Assembly: GCA_001566295.1 (NCBI GenBank)
Contig: KQ964250.1
Coordinates: 1,178,001 to 1,242,000, forward strand
Source: Microdochium bolleyi
Taxonomy: Eukaryota; Ascomycota; Sordariomycetes; Xylariales; Microdochiaceae
Length of the DNA stretch: 64,000 bases
Direction of reading: 5' to 3'
In this document: positions 1 to 9,752 of the stretch, in pieces
How positions within the stretch are numbered: the stretch's first letter is position 1
Layout of the letters: each line of letters opens with the position of its first letter
Notes under the pieces: model-generated
The model's input: only the letters and a program-made list of their open reading frames with translations
Databases searched by the model: none
What the model was told of the DNA's origin: nothing
Made by a program: the position numbers and the translations under genes

Positions 1-1495
1 TATTCTGGCGCCTAATGCACGACGGCGACAGTTGTGTGCTGCCGGGCCAGAGAGCTGCTATAGCGACTGTGCAGAGCCGGTCGCTCGGGCGGATGGTTGC
101 GAGCGGATTGAGCGCGCCTGGGCACGCCAATTGCCGCGAGTGGCTTGCGGCAGCAAGCTACGTATTGCGCAGGATGGACCCGATGTCGGGGATATGCTTC
201 GCGACAAGCTTGACCTGGTGGGTTGATGGTGGTGGGTGCTGGTGCTCTGCGCGGTCGCGTCAAGGCAGGGCGGCGCATAGAGAGCGAGTTGGCGCAAGGC
301 GGAGTGGTGCAGGACCAGAGTGAAAAGTGGGTGCTGCCAGAACTTGGATGATTGTTCCAGGCGGGTCCTTGCAGGCCACGGGTCTTGACACCAGCCACAA
401 GCAGCCACACCAACCCTAAACCATTGGGAATGAGCCAGGCTTAACCGTCTACAGTAGTGAAACTAGGGTGCTTCCTGTCGAGACTCGGCTGTCCCTTGAT
501 CGTCGCGACAGCCATGCACGATTGTCTCTTGTGTACAATCTACTCCGCGAATAGCGACGTCGAGCATTCCAGGGTACATGGCAAGTTGCAATCTCTGGCT
601 GGGGCTGCCGTTCCAGTCCGAAACTGAACAAAGGTCTGTTTGTGTATCCTCGTTTCAGCAAGTCGGGTCTGGAGTGCAAGCAAAAAGCGGAATGGAGGAT
701 GCCAAAGCGTTGGACAAAGGCTTCATAGGCAACAACGGCTGGGTGAAACAGCGTGCCGTTGGTCGCCTCGCCATTCCGGACAAACAACATTGTTCTTGCA
801 CCGGGGCATCCAACAACTAGCCTGATCTTGCAAGCTTGCATCAGCTTGTCTTGGGACAGTCGAGGCCGGTGAGCCATGGCTCAACTGAAGTTTGTGCACG
901 GGCTCTTGATGGCTGTCAGGGCCTCGCTCACATGCAGCCTCTCCAGTGGACCGATTTGTTTACATTCGACGCCCCCGAGGTCGGCTGCACCACGCCGGAG
1001 CATCCTTATGATTTATAAAGATCCCCGGGACCCAGCGCGAAACCATATTTGAATAAGGCTTGCCCATTCTCGCCTTCTCCTTTTCCATGCAAGCACCGTG
1101 CCTGCCTTCGATTTTCTCAGACTGCATACTATTGCGCCTCGAGCCTCGTGCTTTCCCAGACATTTGCTGTCCGCTGCTTGTTTACAGCCCCTAGGTCGCC
1201 CCGTCCAAGCCGGCCAGCCTCGCGACCGACCGGGCAACTCCCACTCTGCCCCTCCTGCACCCCACGCGACACTCGCTCCTGCTTTTGTTGATCTCCGCTC
1301 TTCCGCACCACCGCCTCCAGTAGTTCGCCGTGCCGACTTTTTCGCATCGTCCTGCCCGCCCTCGACCGTACAACACGACTGCCAACCTGTCGTCTCTTCT
1401 TCTACAACCTTGCAATAGCTAGCAAGACGCTCCACCCCGAGCTTGCAGCCACGATCCCAACCGAGCCCGTCCGACCAGCTGCTGCCCCGTTCAAA
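1..1495. other. Upstream region of CKS1, no gene supported
   Basis: No convincing coding region was found. Open frames on both strands here are short, share no recognisable motif and mostly lack a good ATG. From about 1063 to 1495 the plus strand is rich in pyrimidines and CA, as expected for the 5' untranslated leader of the CKS1 gene that follows. Confidence 0.5.
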
Positions 1496-1979
1496 ATGTC
1501 GTTCAGCATTGACATGTCCCGCCGCAACAAGGAGCCTCGGCCGCTCAAGGACAGCGAACGCGCCCGGCTCGAGGAGTTCATCGACTCGATCCACTACTCT
1601 GCGAGATACTCCGATGACGAATACGAGTACCGACACGTGCAGCTCCCCAAGACCATGCTCAAGGCTATCCCCAAAGACTACCACGACAGCTCCAAGGGTA
1701 CCTTGAAGCTGCTTTGGGAAGACGAATGGAGGGCGATCGGCATTACACAGGTACATGATTCCCATACCACCTCGTACTCGACATCTATCGAGCCCATGAC
1801 TAACACCACTTCTTTACTGCAGAGTCTTGGCTGGGAGCATTACGAGGTCCACGAGCCCGAGCCACACATCTTGCTGTTCAAGTGAGTCTACCAGACGTCC
1901 CGCGTAATACGATCCCTGCCACCGTCCAAGTCAGCTAACCATCCCCAGGCGGCCTTTGAACTACCAGCCGCCGCAGTGA
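1496..1979 (+). CDS. CKS1: Cyclin-dependent kinase regulatory subunit Cks1/Suc1
   Basis: Small adaptor that binds the CDK catalytic subunit and helps multisite phosphorylation and ubiquitin-ligase recognition during the cell cycle. Three exons (1496-1750, 1823-1881, 1949-1979) give 114 aa. The family core is plain: a YSARYSDDEYEYRHVQLPK segment near residues 35-53, then LWEDEWRAIGITQ, the hinge HEPEPHILLF and the C-terminal RPLNYQPPQ. The last stretch is reached only by splicing intron 2 (67 nt, GTGAGT...CCCCAG). Intron 1 is 72 nt (GTACAT...CTGCAG), a multiple of three with no stop, so unspliced RNA would still be open. The ATG is the first in frame after a pyrimidine-rich leader. The family assignment is secure. 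Confidence 0.96.
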
Positions 1980-3716
1980 ACATCGGAAAGGCAACGAGAG
2001 AAGACGACTTTGAAATACTACCCACCGCCCAGAGCGGCAGCGACCGCGATTACCGCCGTCACGAATTTGTACCTTATCAACTTGCATAGCGAACTTGACG
2101 TCTTTTGAGATGCCGTTCAGGAGTTCACGGCGACCGCTTTTTCCCCGACTTGAAGAACGATGCACACGTGCAATGTCCCAGCCTCAGCCAGTCCAGGCGC
2201 CACGATCTGGTACATCCGGACACAAATAGCTGCTGTCTCCATGCGATGGTATCACCATGCTGGAGTGAAGAGAAAAGCTCGGATTTAGCATGGAAGGTCA
2301 CAGGCCGCGCCGTCTGGCTGTGAGGACGCCAACTGCACCAGAAGCGAGGGTAACGCAGGCCAAGCATTGCGGCGCATGCAGTGGCAGTCCTGGGAGTTTT
2401 AGACATGGAGATGCACCTAGTCTGTATATAGAGATTATGAGATAAATTGTCTAATGCACAATACGCAAGCATGAAGGAGTGGCAGAGGTGCAAGACGGCC
2501 ATCCTTGCATAAGGCCAACAGGTGTTTTGGTTGTGAACATGTTTACGACCTTGTGAAGTGGAAGTCTGGTGCGTCAATGAGGGAAGCTGCCAGCCTCGGA
2601 CGACCTGGTGTTGCGGACCGTTATTCATGCTGAGCCCGTTTGCTGCTCACGCAGCGCCGGCGCAAACCTCTTAGCGGTGCCGGATGGGGCCGGCCGCCAC
2701 ATGGGTTCTGGCTTACATGCCTTAAAAGGTAAGAGTATGCTTCTTCCGCACAGATATCTGTAAAGATCCGTCGTAGTTGACCTTCTCAACTTTCCACCGT
2801 CTAATCATCCAGGGTCATCCTTCTTCCACTTGAGCTTGTCCAAGTTCGGCGCAAGGGTAACCCCCCTAATGGCACATGCTGCAGAATGAACGGACGTCAC
2901 TTACAGCGGTCCAAAGTTGCAAGTCGCCACTCCTGCGGGAGCCTGCAGGGCAGAAGAGAACACGTTCCATCGCGACACATGGGCAGGGTTCCGCTCGTAC
3001 GAGGGACCATGCCACCATGAGCTTATTTGTCATATGGGCACCGTGGCTTTTACGGTTCTGCGCAGTACATAATCGAACATGAGGGCGTCCAGCACGGCAC
3101 AAACACAGACGTGCTGAGATGTTTCCGCCTCCAGCTCGTGCGAGTGATTGTTGACTTGTCTCCTTCCGACTCCCATCACGCGAAACAACCATTCATGCAC
3201 TGACCGGGCAGCCATCGATCGCATCGGCACTCGGAGGCTGCATGAGAACCTGCCACATTGGGCGTGTTCCGGATTTAGCGCTGGCCCACTGGTGCTCCGC
3301 TTCGACGCCGGCCAAAGTGCGCCGCAGGCACCGGAGATCCCTGACGCTAGCCCGCTGGTGGCGGCGGAGGGTCGCTTTTGCTGGCCTCATCCAACTTGTC
3401 TGTAATGCTGTCGTGTCGTCCGGGCCTTCCCCATCAGTCCTCCCTGACACCTCTTCCGACAACGCTCCTTCTTGCTGTCGCACACTCCTCCCGACAGCCC
3501 TGCTGCGACCATCCTATGCAGCGGATCCTTCTGTTTACGGAACCGTACATACTTGCCCTCGACGCAGACCCCGGTCGCCTCACTGGGAGTCGCCGGCCGA
3601 TCTGACAAATCCGTCCACCCCGGCCCTGCTTGCTCGACTCGCAAAGGCCACGATTCCACCAGGCGTCATAAGGAGAGCCACCCCTCCCGCGCATATCGAC
3701 TGCCCTCTCCGAAACA
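1980..3716. other. Intergenic region between CKS1 and ERO1
   Basis: It holds the 3' flank of CKS1 and the upstream region and leader of ERO1, which is transcribed in the same direction. A 187-codon open frame at 3242-3805 has no recognisable motif, has arginine-rich out-of-frame composition and overlaps the ERO1 first exon, so it was not called. No RNA gene was seen. Confidence 0.5.
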
Positions 3717-5736
3717 ATGAAGGGTGCCGCGCATCTCTTCTACCTCTCTCTCTTCGCCCTCTGGGGTCAGCAGCCTGTCCACTGTCAGAGCCACGCCCAC
3801 GATGAGGCCTGCGCAGTATGTCGCCCTCAGCCTTTCTTCTGCTCACTCTTTGCCGCACCCTGACCGTCGCCCTCGCCGCGACTTCCCCTCCTGCCGCCGC
3901 CATTGCGACTGCGCCGCAGCAACAATGTGACCACCATCCTGACCAGACCTTCTCTCAGATCTCCCCCAAGGCCATCGTCTCGGACGCATGCGCATCATAT
4001 TCGACCCTCGAGAAGCTCAACCGCAAGGTCAAGCCCGCCGTCGACGACCTGACCAAGACGACCGACTTCTTTGCGTACTACCGCCTCAACCTCTTCAACA
4101 AGAAATGTCCCTTCTGGAACGATGAGAGTGGCATGTGCGGCAACATTGCCTGCGCGGTGCAGACGCTTGACAACGAGGAGGACATCCCCGAGATATGGAG
4201 AGCCAGCGAGCTCGGAAAGTTGGAGGGGCCCCACGCAGAACACCCTGGGAAGAAGGCTCGCAAGGAGAAACCATCTCGGCCACTGCAGGGCCTGCTAGGC
4301 GCCAATGTCGGAGAGTCGTGCATCTTCGAGTGTGACGACGAGTGCGATGAGCGAGACTACTGCGTACCCGAAGACGAGAGCGCGAGCGCAAAGGGCGACT
4401 ACGTCAGCCTGGTGCACAACCCCGAGCGCTTCACCGGCTACGGTGGCGAGGGAGCCAAGATGGTCTGGGATGCGATCTACAGGGAGAACTGCTTCATGAA
4501 GTCGTCCTTCCCCCACGCTTCGACACTCGGCGCGCAGTCTTTCCCCAAAGGCCCCGCTGCGTTTGACTTCCGCGAAGTCCTGAAGGAGGCCGACCGCAAA
4601 CAGATGGTGGAGCAGCACTTCCAGAATCCAGAGTTGACCCTCGCGGAGACTGGCTTGGAGAGCGAGGACGAGTGTCTGGAGAAGCGCGTCTTCTATCGTG
4701 TCATCTCCGGGATGCACGCCAGTATCAGCACGCATCTTTGCTATGACTTCCTCAACCAAACCACTGGCGAGTGGCAGCCCAACGTGCAGTGCTACATCGA
4801 TCGCCTGCACACACATCCTGAGCGCATCTCCAACCTATACTTCAATTACGCCCTGGTCACTCGCGCAATCGCGAAGCTTGGCCCACAGCTCTCGAGGTAC
4901 ACTTTCTGCACCGGCGATCCCGACCAGGACGCCGCCACTAAGGCCAAGGTCCTCGCTGTAACCCAGGCAGCCGCTTCAGTGCCCGAAATATTTGACGAAA
5001 GCCTCATGTTTAAGAACGGTGAAGGACCTTCGCTCAAGGAGGACTTCAGAAACCGCTTCCGCAACGTCAGCCGGATCATGGACTGTGTCGGCTGCGACAA
5101 GTGCCGCCTCTGGGGCAAGATTCAGACCAATGGGTACGGCACGGCGCTCAAGGTCCTGTTCGAGTTTGACAATGACAGCAAGGAGATTCCCCAGCTGAAG
5201 CGGACGGAACTTGTCGCGCTCTTCAATACGTACGGGCGTCTCAGCCACTCCATGGACTCGCTGAGCAAGTTCCGGGACTTGGTAGACATGCCGGCACAGC
5301 TAGCACAGGCGGAAGAGCCTGTCAGCGTCAAGAAGGACGCAAAGCCAGAGCCTGTACCTGTGGCACCGCAGATTGAAGATGAGGATTGGGAGGAGACGTT
5401 GGAGGACCAAACTCAACGGCCGGACGACGAATCAGAGTCGGAGTCGATCCAAGATGAGATTGGCCGCGAGTTTGAGCTTATTGTCAAGGCTTTCAAGCTC
5501 GTGCTCAGCGGCTGGGCAAACTCGCCACGTATATTGTAAGTCCTGTTGTGGAACGCCCACTACTCTCAGCACCTCCATCCACATTAGCGTCGACTCCTGC
5601 TAACATGGCTCGATCCAACAGCTGGTACGTGTTGAGTACCGAGGCGCGTCGCTTCGGGCAGTTCTTCCTCGGCCTCCCGGTATCTCCACGCGAGTGGCAG
5701 TGGGGCTTCCCGCGGGCCGTGCTGGACGAGCTCTGA
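3717..5736 (+). CDS. ERO1: ER oxidoreductin Ero1 (thiol oxidase)
   Basis: FAD enzyme of the ER lumen that reoxidises protein disulfide isomerase with oxygen and so drives disulfide formation. Preferred model: exons 3717-3815, 3959-5535 and 5622-5736, giving 596 aa. The first exon encodes a hydrophobic signal peptide (MKGAAHLFYLSLFALWGQQ). Intron 1 (143 nt) has a GTATGT donor, a CTGAC branch site and a TTCTCTCAG acceptor. It joins DEACA to ISPKAIVSDACASY, a junction that resembles fungal Ero1 proteins as I remember them. The shuttle pair is in CGNIAC (C93, C98). The active-site cluster CVGCDKC is at C409, C412 and C415. Intron 2 (86 nt) restores WYVLSTEARRFGQFFLGLP. The protein ends in LDEL. 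An alternative start at 3818, inside intron 1, also gives a signal-like N-terminus. The family is certain; the N-terminus is probable. Confidence 0.95.
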
Positions 5737-6189
5737 AGACTGCGAAGCATGTAGCCGCCGAACCAGCCTGCAATAGGCTGCTCTCATCCTCTTTTGAAGC
5801 ATTACGGGACTCCCAAGCAATCCTTGCGGCGTTCATACATCATCACCATCATTGCAATGTTCATCATATCACGGAACCAAATGTTCATTTTCAGGCGTTT
5901 GTTATGTTTTATCATGGGAGGCTGGATAGCATATAGGTTGACTCGGGAGAGTGGAGGATCCAATGCGCGCAATCAGTATGTCTGCGAGTGCCTCGCTATA
6001 TTTGTACATGTTTGAGAATGAAGACCAGACGTTTACACAGTATCTGGACCGACAGGCGGGCGTCCCTCTCGTGCATGGCTGAACAAAACATGGCCCGTTT
6101 GTTTAGTGCCTAACACCGACTTCCGTACTCTTGAAGGCCTTCCCCCGACATTGATTTCCTCACCACAGGTCAACGAGGGATGATGGCCC
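5737..6189. other. Convergent 3' intergenic region ERO1 / USB1
   Basis: About 450 bp between two converging genes, presumably both 3' untranslated regions. An open frame at 5794-6015 is hydrophobic but has no support as a gene. Confidence 0.5.
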
Positions 6190-7437
6190 TCAGGATGAAG
6201 CGAGTGGGATGCTCGTCACCACGTTGCCGATCTTGAGCTTCACGGCGTCCACGTGCAGTGTCATGCCCGCGAGACCACCCTTCGTACTACCAGTACTGCC
6301 CGGCTCGTCTGCACCGTTGGTCCAGGTCGGGGCAGCAGTAGAAGGAGGAGGAGGAGGAGGAGGAGTGCCCGCCGAGGGCTTGCGGGGGAGGAAGAACTCC
6401 CGAGCGATGTCGGCCGTGATGCCGCGCAGCCGCGGGGTCGGTTCGGCGGGGGACCATGCTATCGAGACGTGGAACGCGTCGCGGGTGGTCGTCGTTGTCG
6501 TCGTCATCATTATCGTCGGTGCTGCTGCTGGTGTTCTCGTGGCTGCGTACAGGGCAGGCTGGCCAAATTCCATGGCGAGGCTGTTTAGCCTCTGCAGGAG
6601 GCTCTGTAGCTCTGGGTTTGTCGTTGCCGGCGCTGTGCCGTCATCAGCCTGTCTTTCCACCCCTCCACCATCCTCTGCCACGCGACCGCCGTCACCGCCG
6701 CCACGGCCGTGGCTGCGGACGCTGCTGGATGCGACCTTGAGCACGAGGAAGGACCGGGCGCTCTCGCGGGTGTGGTGCCAGTACACGCCCTTCACACATA
6801 GGTCGAACGGCGTGACGGCACCGCCACCGGTACCCGCGCCGTTGCCGGCTACGGCCTCGCGTGCTCGGGCGAGGAAGTCGTCCTTCGCCGCGGTCTGCAG
6901 TGACAGTGGCCGCGAGAGGCTGATGTGCAGGGGCTGCGGGGCGCCGAGGTCCGAGCTGAGGAAGGAGTGGATGGGGATGGCATCGTGCCTCTTCGCCCGG
7001 CCCAGGGCGGGGGCGGCCTTGTCGGCGCCGTTGTCGTCGTCGTCGTTGTCGCCACCTGAGTCGCCTGGATCGGAAGAAGCAGCGAGCCTCGCTGCGATGC
7101 GCGCCACGAGGTCCTCGAGAAGCGCGCGCTCGTGGCCGGCAGGCCGGATGTCGATGTACAGATGCGACGGCCAGGAGCCGATCCTGTGCGGGTTGACGCG
7201 CTTGCGCCCTTGGTGCAGGGAAGGGTCGTCGACGGTGCTGATGCGGACGGTTGAGGCGTAAAGGTCGTGGAATGCGGCCGGGAGAGGCGGCGGCGGCGGT
7301 GGCGGTTTCTTTCTGGAAGCGGCGGTGACCGCGGATGCCGTCTTGCGCCTCTTTGCTGGGTTGGTGGAGGTGGTGGTGGTGGTGGACTCTGGATCTGAGA
7401 CCGGATCGGAATCTGACGAGTAGTCGACCAGCCCCAT
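6190..7437 (-). CDS. USB1: U6 snRNA phosphodiesterase Usb1 (Mpn1)
   Basis: 3'-5' exoribonuclease of the 2H phosphoesterase superfamily that trims and caps the U6 snRNA 3' end with a cyclic or 3' phosphate, in the nucleus. Intronless, 415 aa. The N-terminus MGLVDYSSDSD and the following basic, Pro-rich segment are typical of fungal members. The two catalytic tetrapeptides of the 2H fold are visible: HISL at H171/S173 and HVSI at H323/S325, separated by a central lobe. A long acidic Asp/Gly insert (about residues 123-140), a Gly-rich stretch (244-260), a Thr run (312-318) and a Pro run (359-365) make it longer than compact homologues. The C-terminal strand LHVDAVKLKIGN is also typical. The gene is divergent from PAL1. 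A long plus-strand frame over it is a composition shadow. Confidence 0.9.
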   Translation of the reverse strand: MGLVDYSSDSDPVSDPESTTTTTSTNPAKRRKTASAVTAASRKKPPPPPPPLPAAFHDLYASTVRISTVDDPSLHQGRKRVNPHRIGSWPSHLYIDIRPAGHERALLEDLVARIAARLAASSDPGDSGGDNDDDDNGADKAAPALGRAKRHDAIPIHSFLSSDLGAPQPLHISLSRPLSLQTAAKDDFLARAREAVAGNGAGTGGGAVTPFDLCVKGVYWHHTRESARSFLVLKVASSSVRSHGRGGGDGGRVAEDGGGVERQADDGTAPATTNPELQSLLQRLNSLAMEFGQPALYAATRTPAAAPTIMMTTTTTTTRDAFHVSIAWSPAEPTPRLRGITADIAREFFLPRKPSAGTPPPPPPPSTAAPTWTNGADEPGSTGSTKGGLAGMTLHVDAVKLKIGNVVTSIPLASS

Positions 7438-8329
7438 GGCTACAAGTCAAGATAATCTCGGGCCGCGAGGTATGGTTGGTGGCAGGGACTCGACTTAAAA
7501 GAAGGAGCCTATCGGGAGTGGGAGTTGAAGCCTTCACGGGGGCGCCCGCTTGTCTCAGTCTGGACAGACGGCGACCCATCCGTAGGGCTGAGAGGTCCCA
7601 GACCTGCGCGATGCCGACGGCAGCGACACAGGGACCGGCGGATCACGTTGTTCACGATGGACTGACCATTCCAAAGGTCGTGATGCCGTCATGTATCCAG
7701 GCCGGCAGCTCTCTGCATTCTAGTGATGCGGGCCTCGAGGAAGCTGTCCACGGGCCTCGGGACGGCAGTGGGGATGGCCGCCCGGCAGATGCGGCTCAAG
7801 ATGGTGCTGGGCAGGGTCCAGCTCGCTACCTAAAGATACTCTAGGCACCGGCCGAGCTGCATCCAGAGTACCAGGGTAGGCAAGAGGTGGCTGCCCCACC
7901 CACCCACCATGACGCAACGGCCCACGGCCACGCTCTTGCATCATCCGATAGTCTCCAGGTCTGCCCAGCAGCGGCCAAGCACTGCTACGCGTGGCCCTGC
8001 CATTGGCATGACGCACGCTGCCGCCCAGATACGCGGCGGCCAGAGATCAGCTCAGCTCTGGAGGAGCTCCCGCAGGGCCCAATGCAGGGTCTGGGCGGTC
8101 GGCGAAGCCCGCCGTTGCGCCCAACCGGCTTGCACAGGCCATTACCGTAACCACTGGGCACACACGCACTCTCAATCAACGTCACTCGGCCCATGGGAGC
8201 CTCCGCCCGTTCCGGTTGCGCCTTCCTCATATCAGAGCGCTTCCTCCGCTGCCTAATGTGATTCCTGCCCTTCTCTCTCTTTCCCCCCAAACTCCAGCAG
8301 TACAACCACTGTCTACCCATCGACAAAAC
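7438..8329. other. Divergent promoter region USB1 / PAL1
   Basis: About 890 bp shared upstream DNA of two divergent genes. No coding region supported. The plus-strand part just before 8330 is CT/CA-rich (around 8265-8329), a likely PAL1 leader. Confidence 0.5.
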
Positions 8330-9252
8330 ATGTCAACCACACGAACAATGGAGTCCGCCAGGCCACTCGAGCAGATCAAGCGCGAGACCCGCGCCGCAAA
8401 CCGCGCGCCACACCTGCGCAAGAAAAACTTCACCGGCACGGACCAGATCGACGTCCTCGACAACGTCGGCATTGGCGGCGCCTACCACCACGACGGCCCC
8501 TACGACGCCACCTTGGCGTCCCGCAACCGCGACAAGCGCTACGCCCCGGTTGAGGCCGTCAAGGAAACCAACATGGAGGCCCTAAGGGCCACCCCCTACG
8601 AGCGCATCCAGGACTCCCTCAAGCACCACGTCCCCTTGCACGGCACCGCTGAGGTGCCCTCCGGCATGTCCGACGGCTTCGGTCGCGTCATGGAGTACCA
8701 GGAGGGTGCGGACCTCATGAGGGAGACGGACGCCCCAGGTGGGCCGTACGCGAGATACGATCATGTTGTAAGTCCTTTTTTTGTCCTGGCAGCTCGAAAC
8801 CTCAGCATCCCCGATGATAGCCTTCCGACTAACACACCGCGCAGCCGTACCACCCACAAGACTACAAGGGCAAGGGCGAGCCCTCCTTCACCATTGAGCG
8901 GGACCACAAGGCACGGAAACACGGAAAGTCAAAGTCCACAAGCTCCGCCGGCCACGGCGCAAATGTCTACGAGATGCAGCCCCGGGCGTCCGCCTCCGGC
9001 AGGGACCAGCATCCGCAGCAGCAACCATTCTACACTGACGAGCCCGCCCACGCCAAGACCGGCAGCAGGACGACCACCACACGGCAGCGCAGCAGTTCCT
9101 CGGGCGCCTTCGGCTCCTCGCACCGGGCTCAACGCTCCCAGCAGGACAGCGAGAGCAGCGGCCTGGGCCGCAGCGCGTCCACGAGCAAGCGCCTCAGCGG
9201 CGGTCTCAAGCGGACCCTGGGTAGTTTGCGGAGGCGGCACAATGCCGACTAA
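8330..9252 (+). CDS. Pal1 family cell-morphology protein
   Basis: Fungal Pal1 proteins act at endocytic sites and growing tips and help keep cell shape. Two exons (8330-8767, 8845-9252) with a 77-nt phase-0 intron (GTAAGT donor, CCGACTAACAC branch region, CGCAG acceptor) encode 281 aa. The first exon carries the family signature: DVLDNVGIGGAYHHDGPYDA, ASRNRDKRYAPVEAVKETN and ALRATPYERIQDSL, about residues 40-105. The second exon begins PYHPQDYKGKGEPSF and then becomes a low-complexity tail rich in Ser, Arg and Gln, likely disordered and phosphorylated. The ATG at 8330 was chosen because the family-like sequence begins there and upstream in-frame sequence is leader-like. It converges on CFT1. 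Confidence 0.9.
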
Positions 9253-9752
9253 GTTGTCTCTGGGTGTTGTCGCCTGGACAGAGAGAGCGATGACAGGCTG
9301 TACGAGGATGGGTCCCCCAAATCAGCGCGTTTGGCGTTTACAGGATGTTTTATCAGCTTTTGTTTTGTTCTTTGACACAATTCAGCGATCGACATAGATG
9401 CCACACATTTAATCAACATGTCTTGCACCGCCCCCAATGACTTCCGCACGTGACATGACATCGCTACTTTCCTCCGATCACGACCTTATGTGAACTTCGC
9501 ATTGCGGTACTCTCACCATCCTCGTTATCACATGCATCGATCACAATACCGGCACCCAGCAACGTTGCAGACCTCATATGTAATGACCTAAAGACATCGA
9601 GCAGAAGCGCATCCAAGGATCGGCGCAAATCACACTTTGCCGTCATCTAATCTAATTGTCTTCCGTTTATCGCCCTCAAACCCCCTCGTATACTTCACGA
9701 GGCACAGACACAAATACACAGCTCGAGCATCCATCCCGCACCTGCGTGTGAA
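9253..9752. other. Convergent 3' intergenic region PAL1 / CFT1
   Basis: About 500 bp between converging stop codons. It is less GC-rich than the flanking exons and contains no supported coding sequence. Confidence 0.5.

Noticed and set aside
449..877. 142-codon minus-strand frame at the window start
   Set aside because: No domain, no neighbouring signals and composition unlike the confirmed genes.
3242..3805. 187-codon frame before ERO1
   Set aside because: It overlaps the ERO1 leader and first exon in another frame and has no recognisable content.
6209..7261. 350-codon plus-strand frame over USB1
   Set aside because: It is the complement of the GC-rich USB1 gene; the translated sequence is rich in Arg, Ala and Val runs without motifs, while the minus strand has the 2H motifs.
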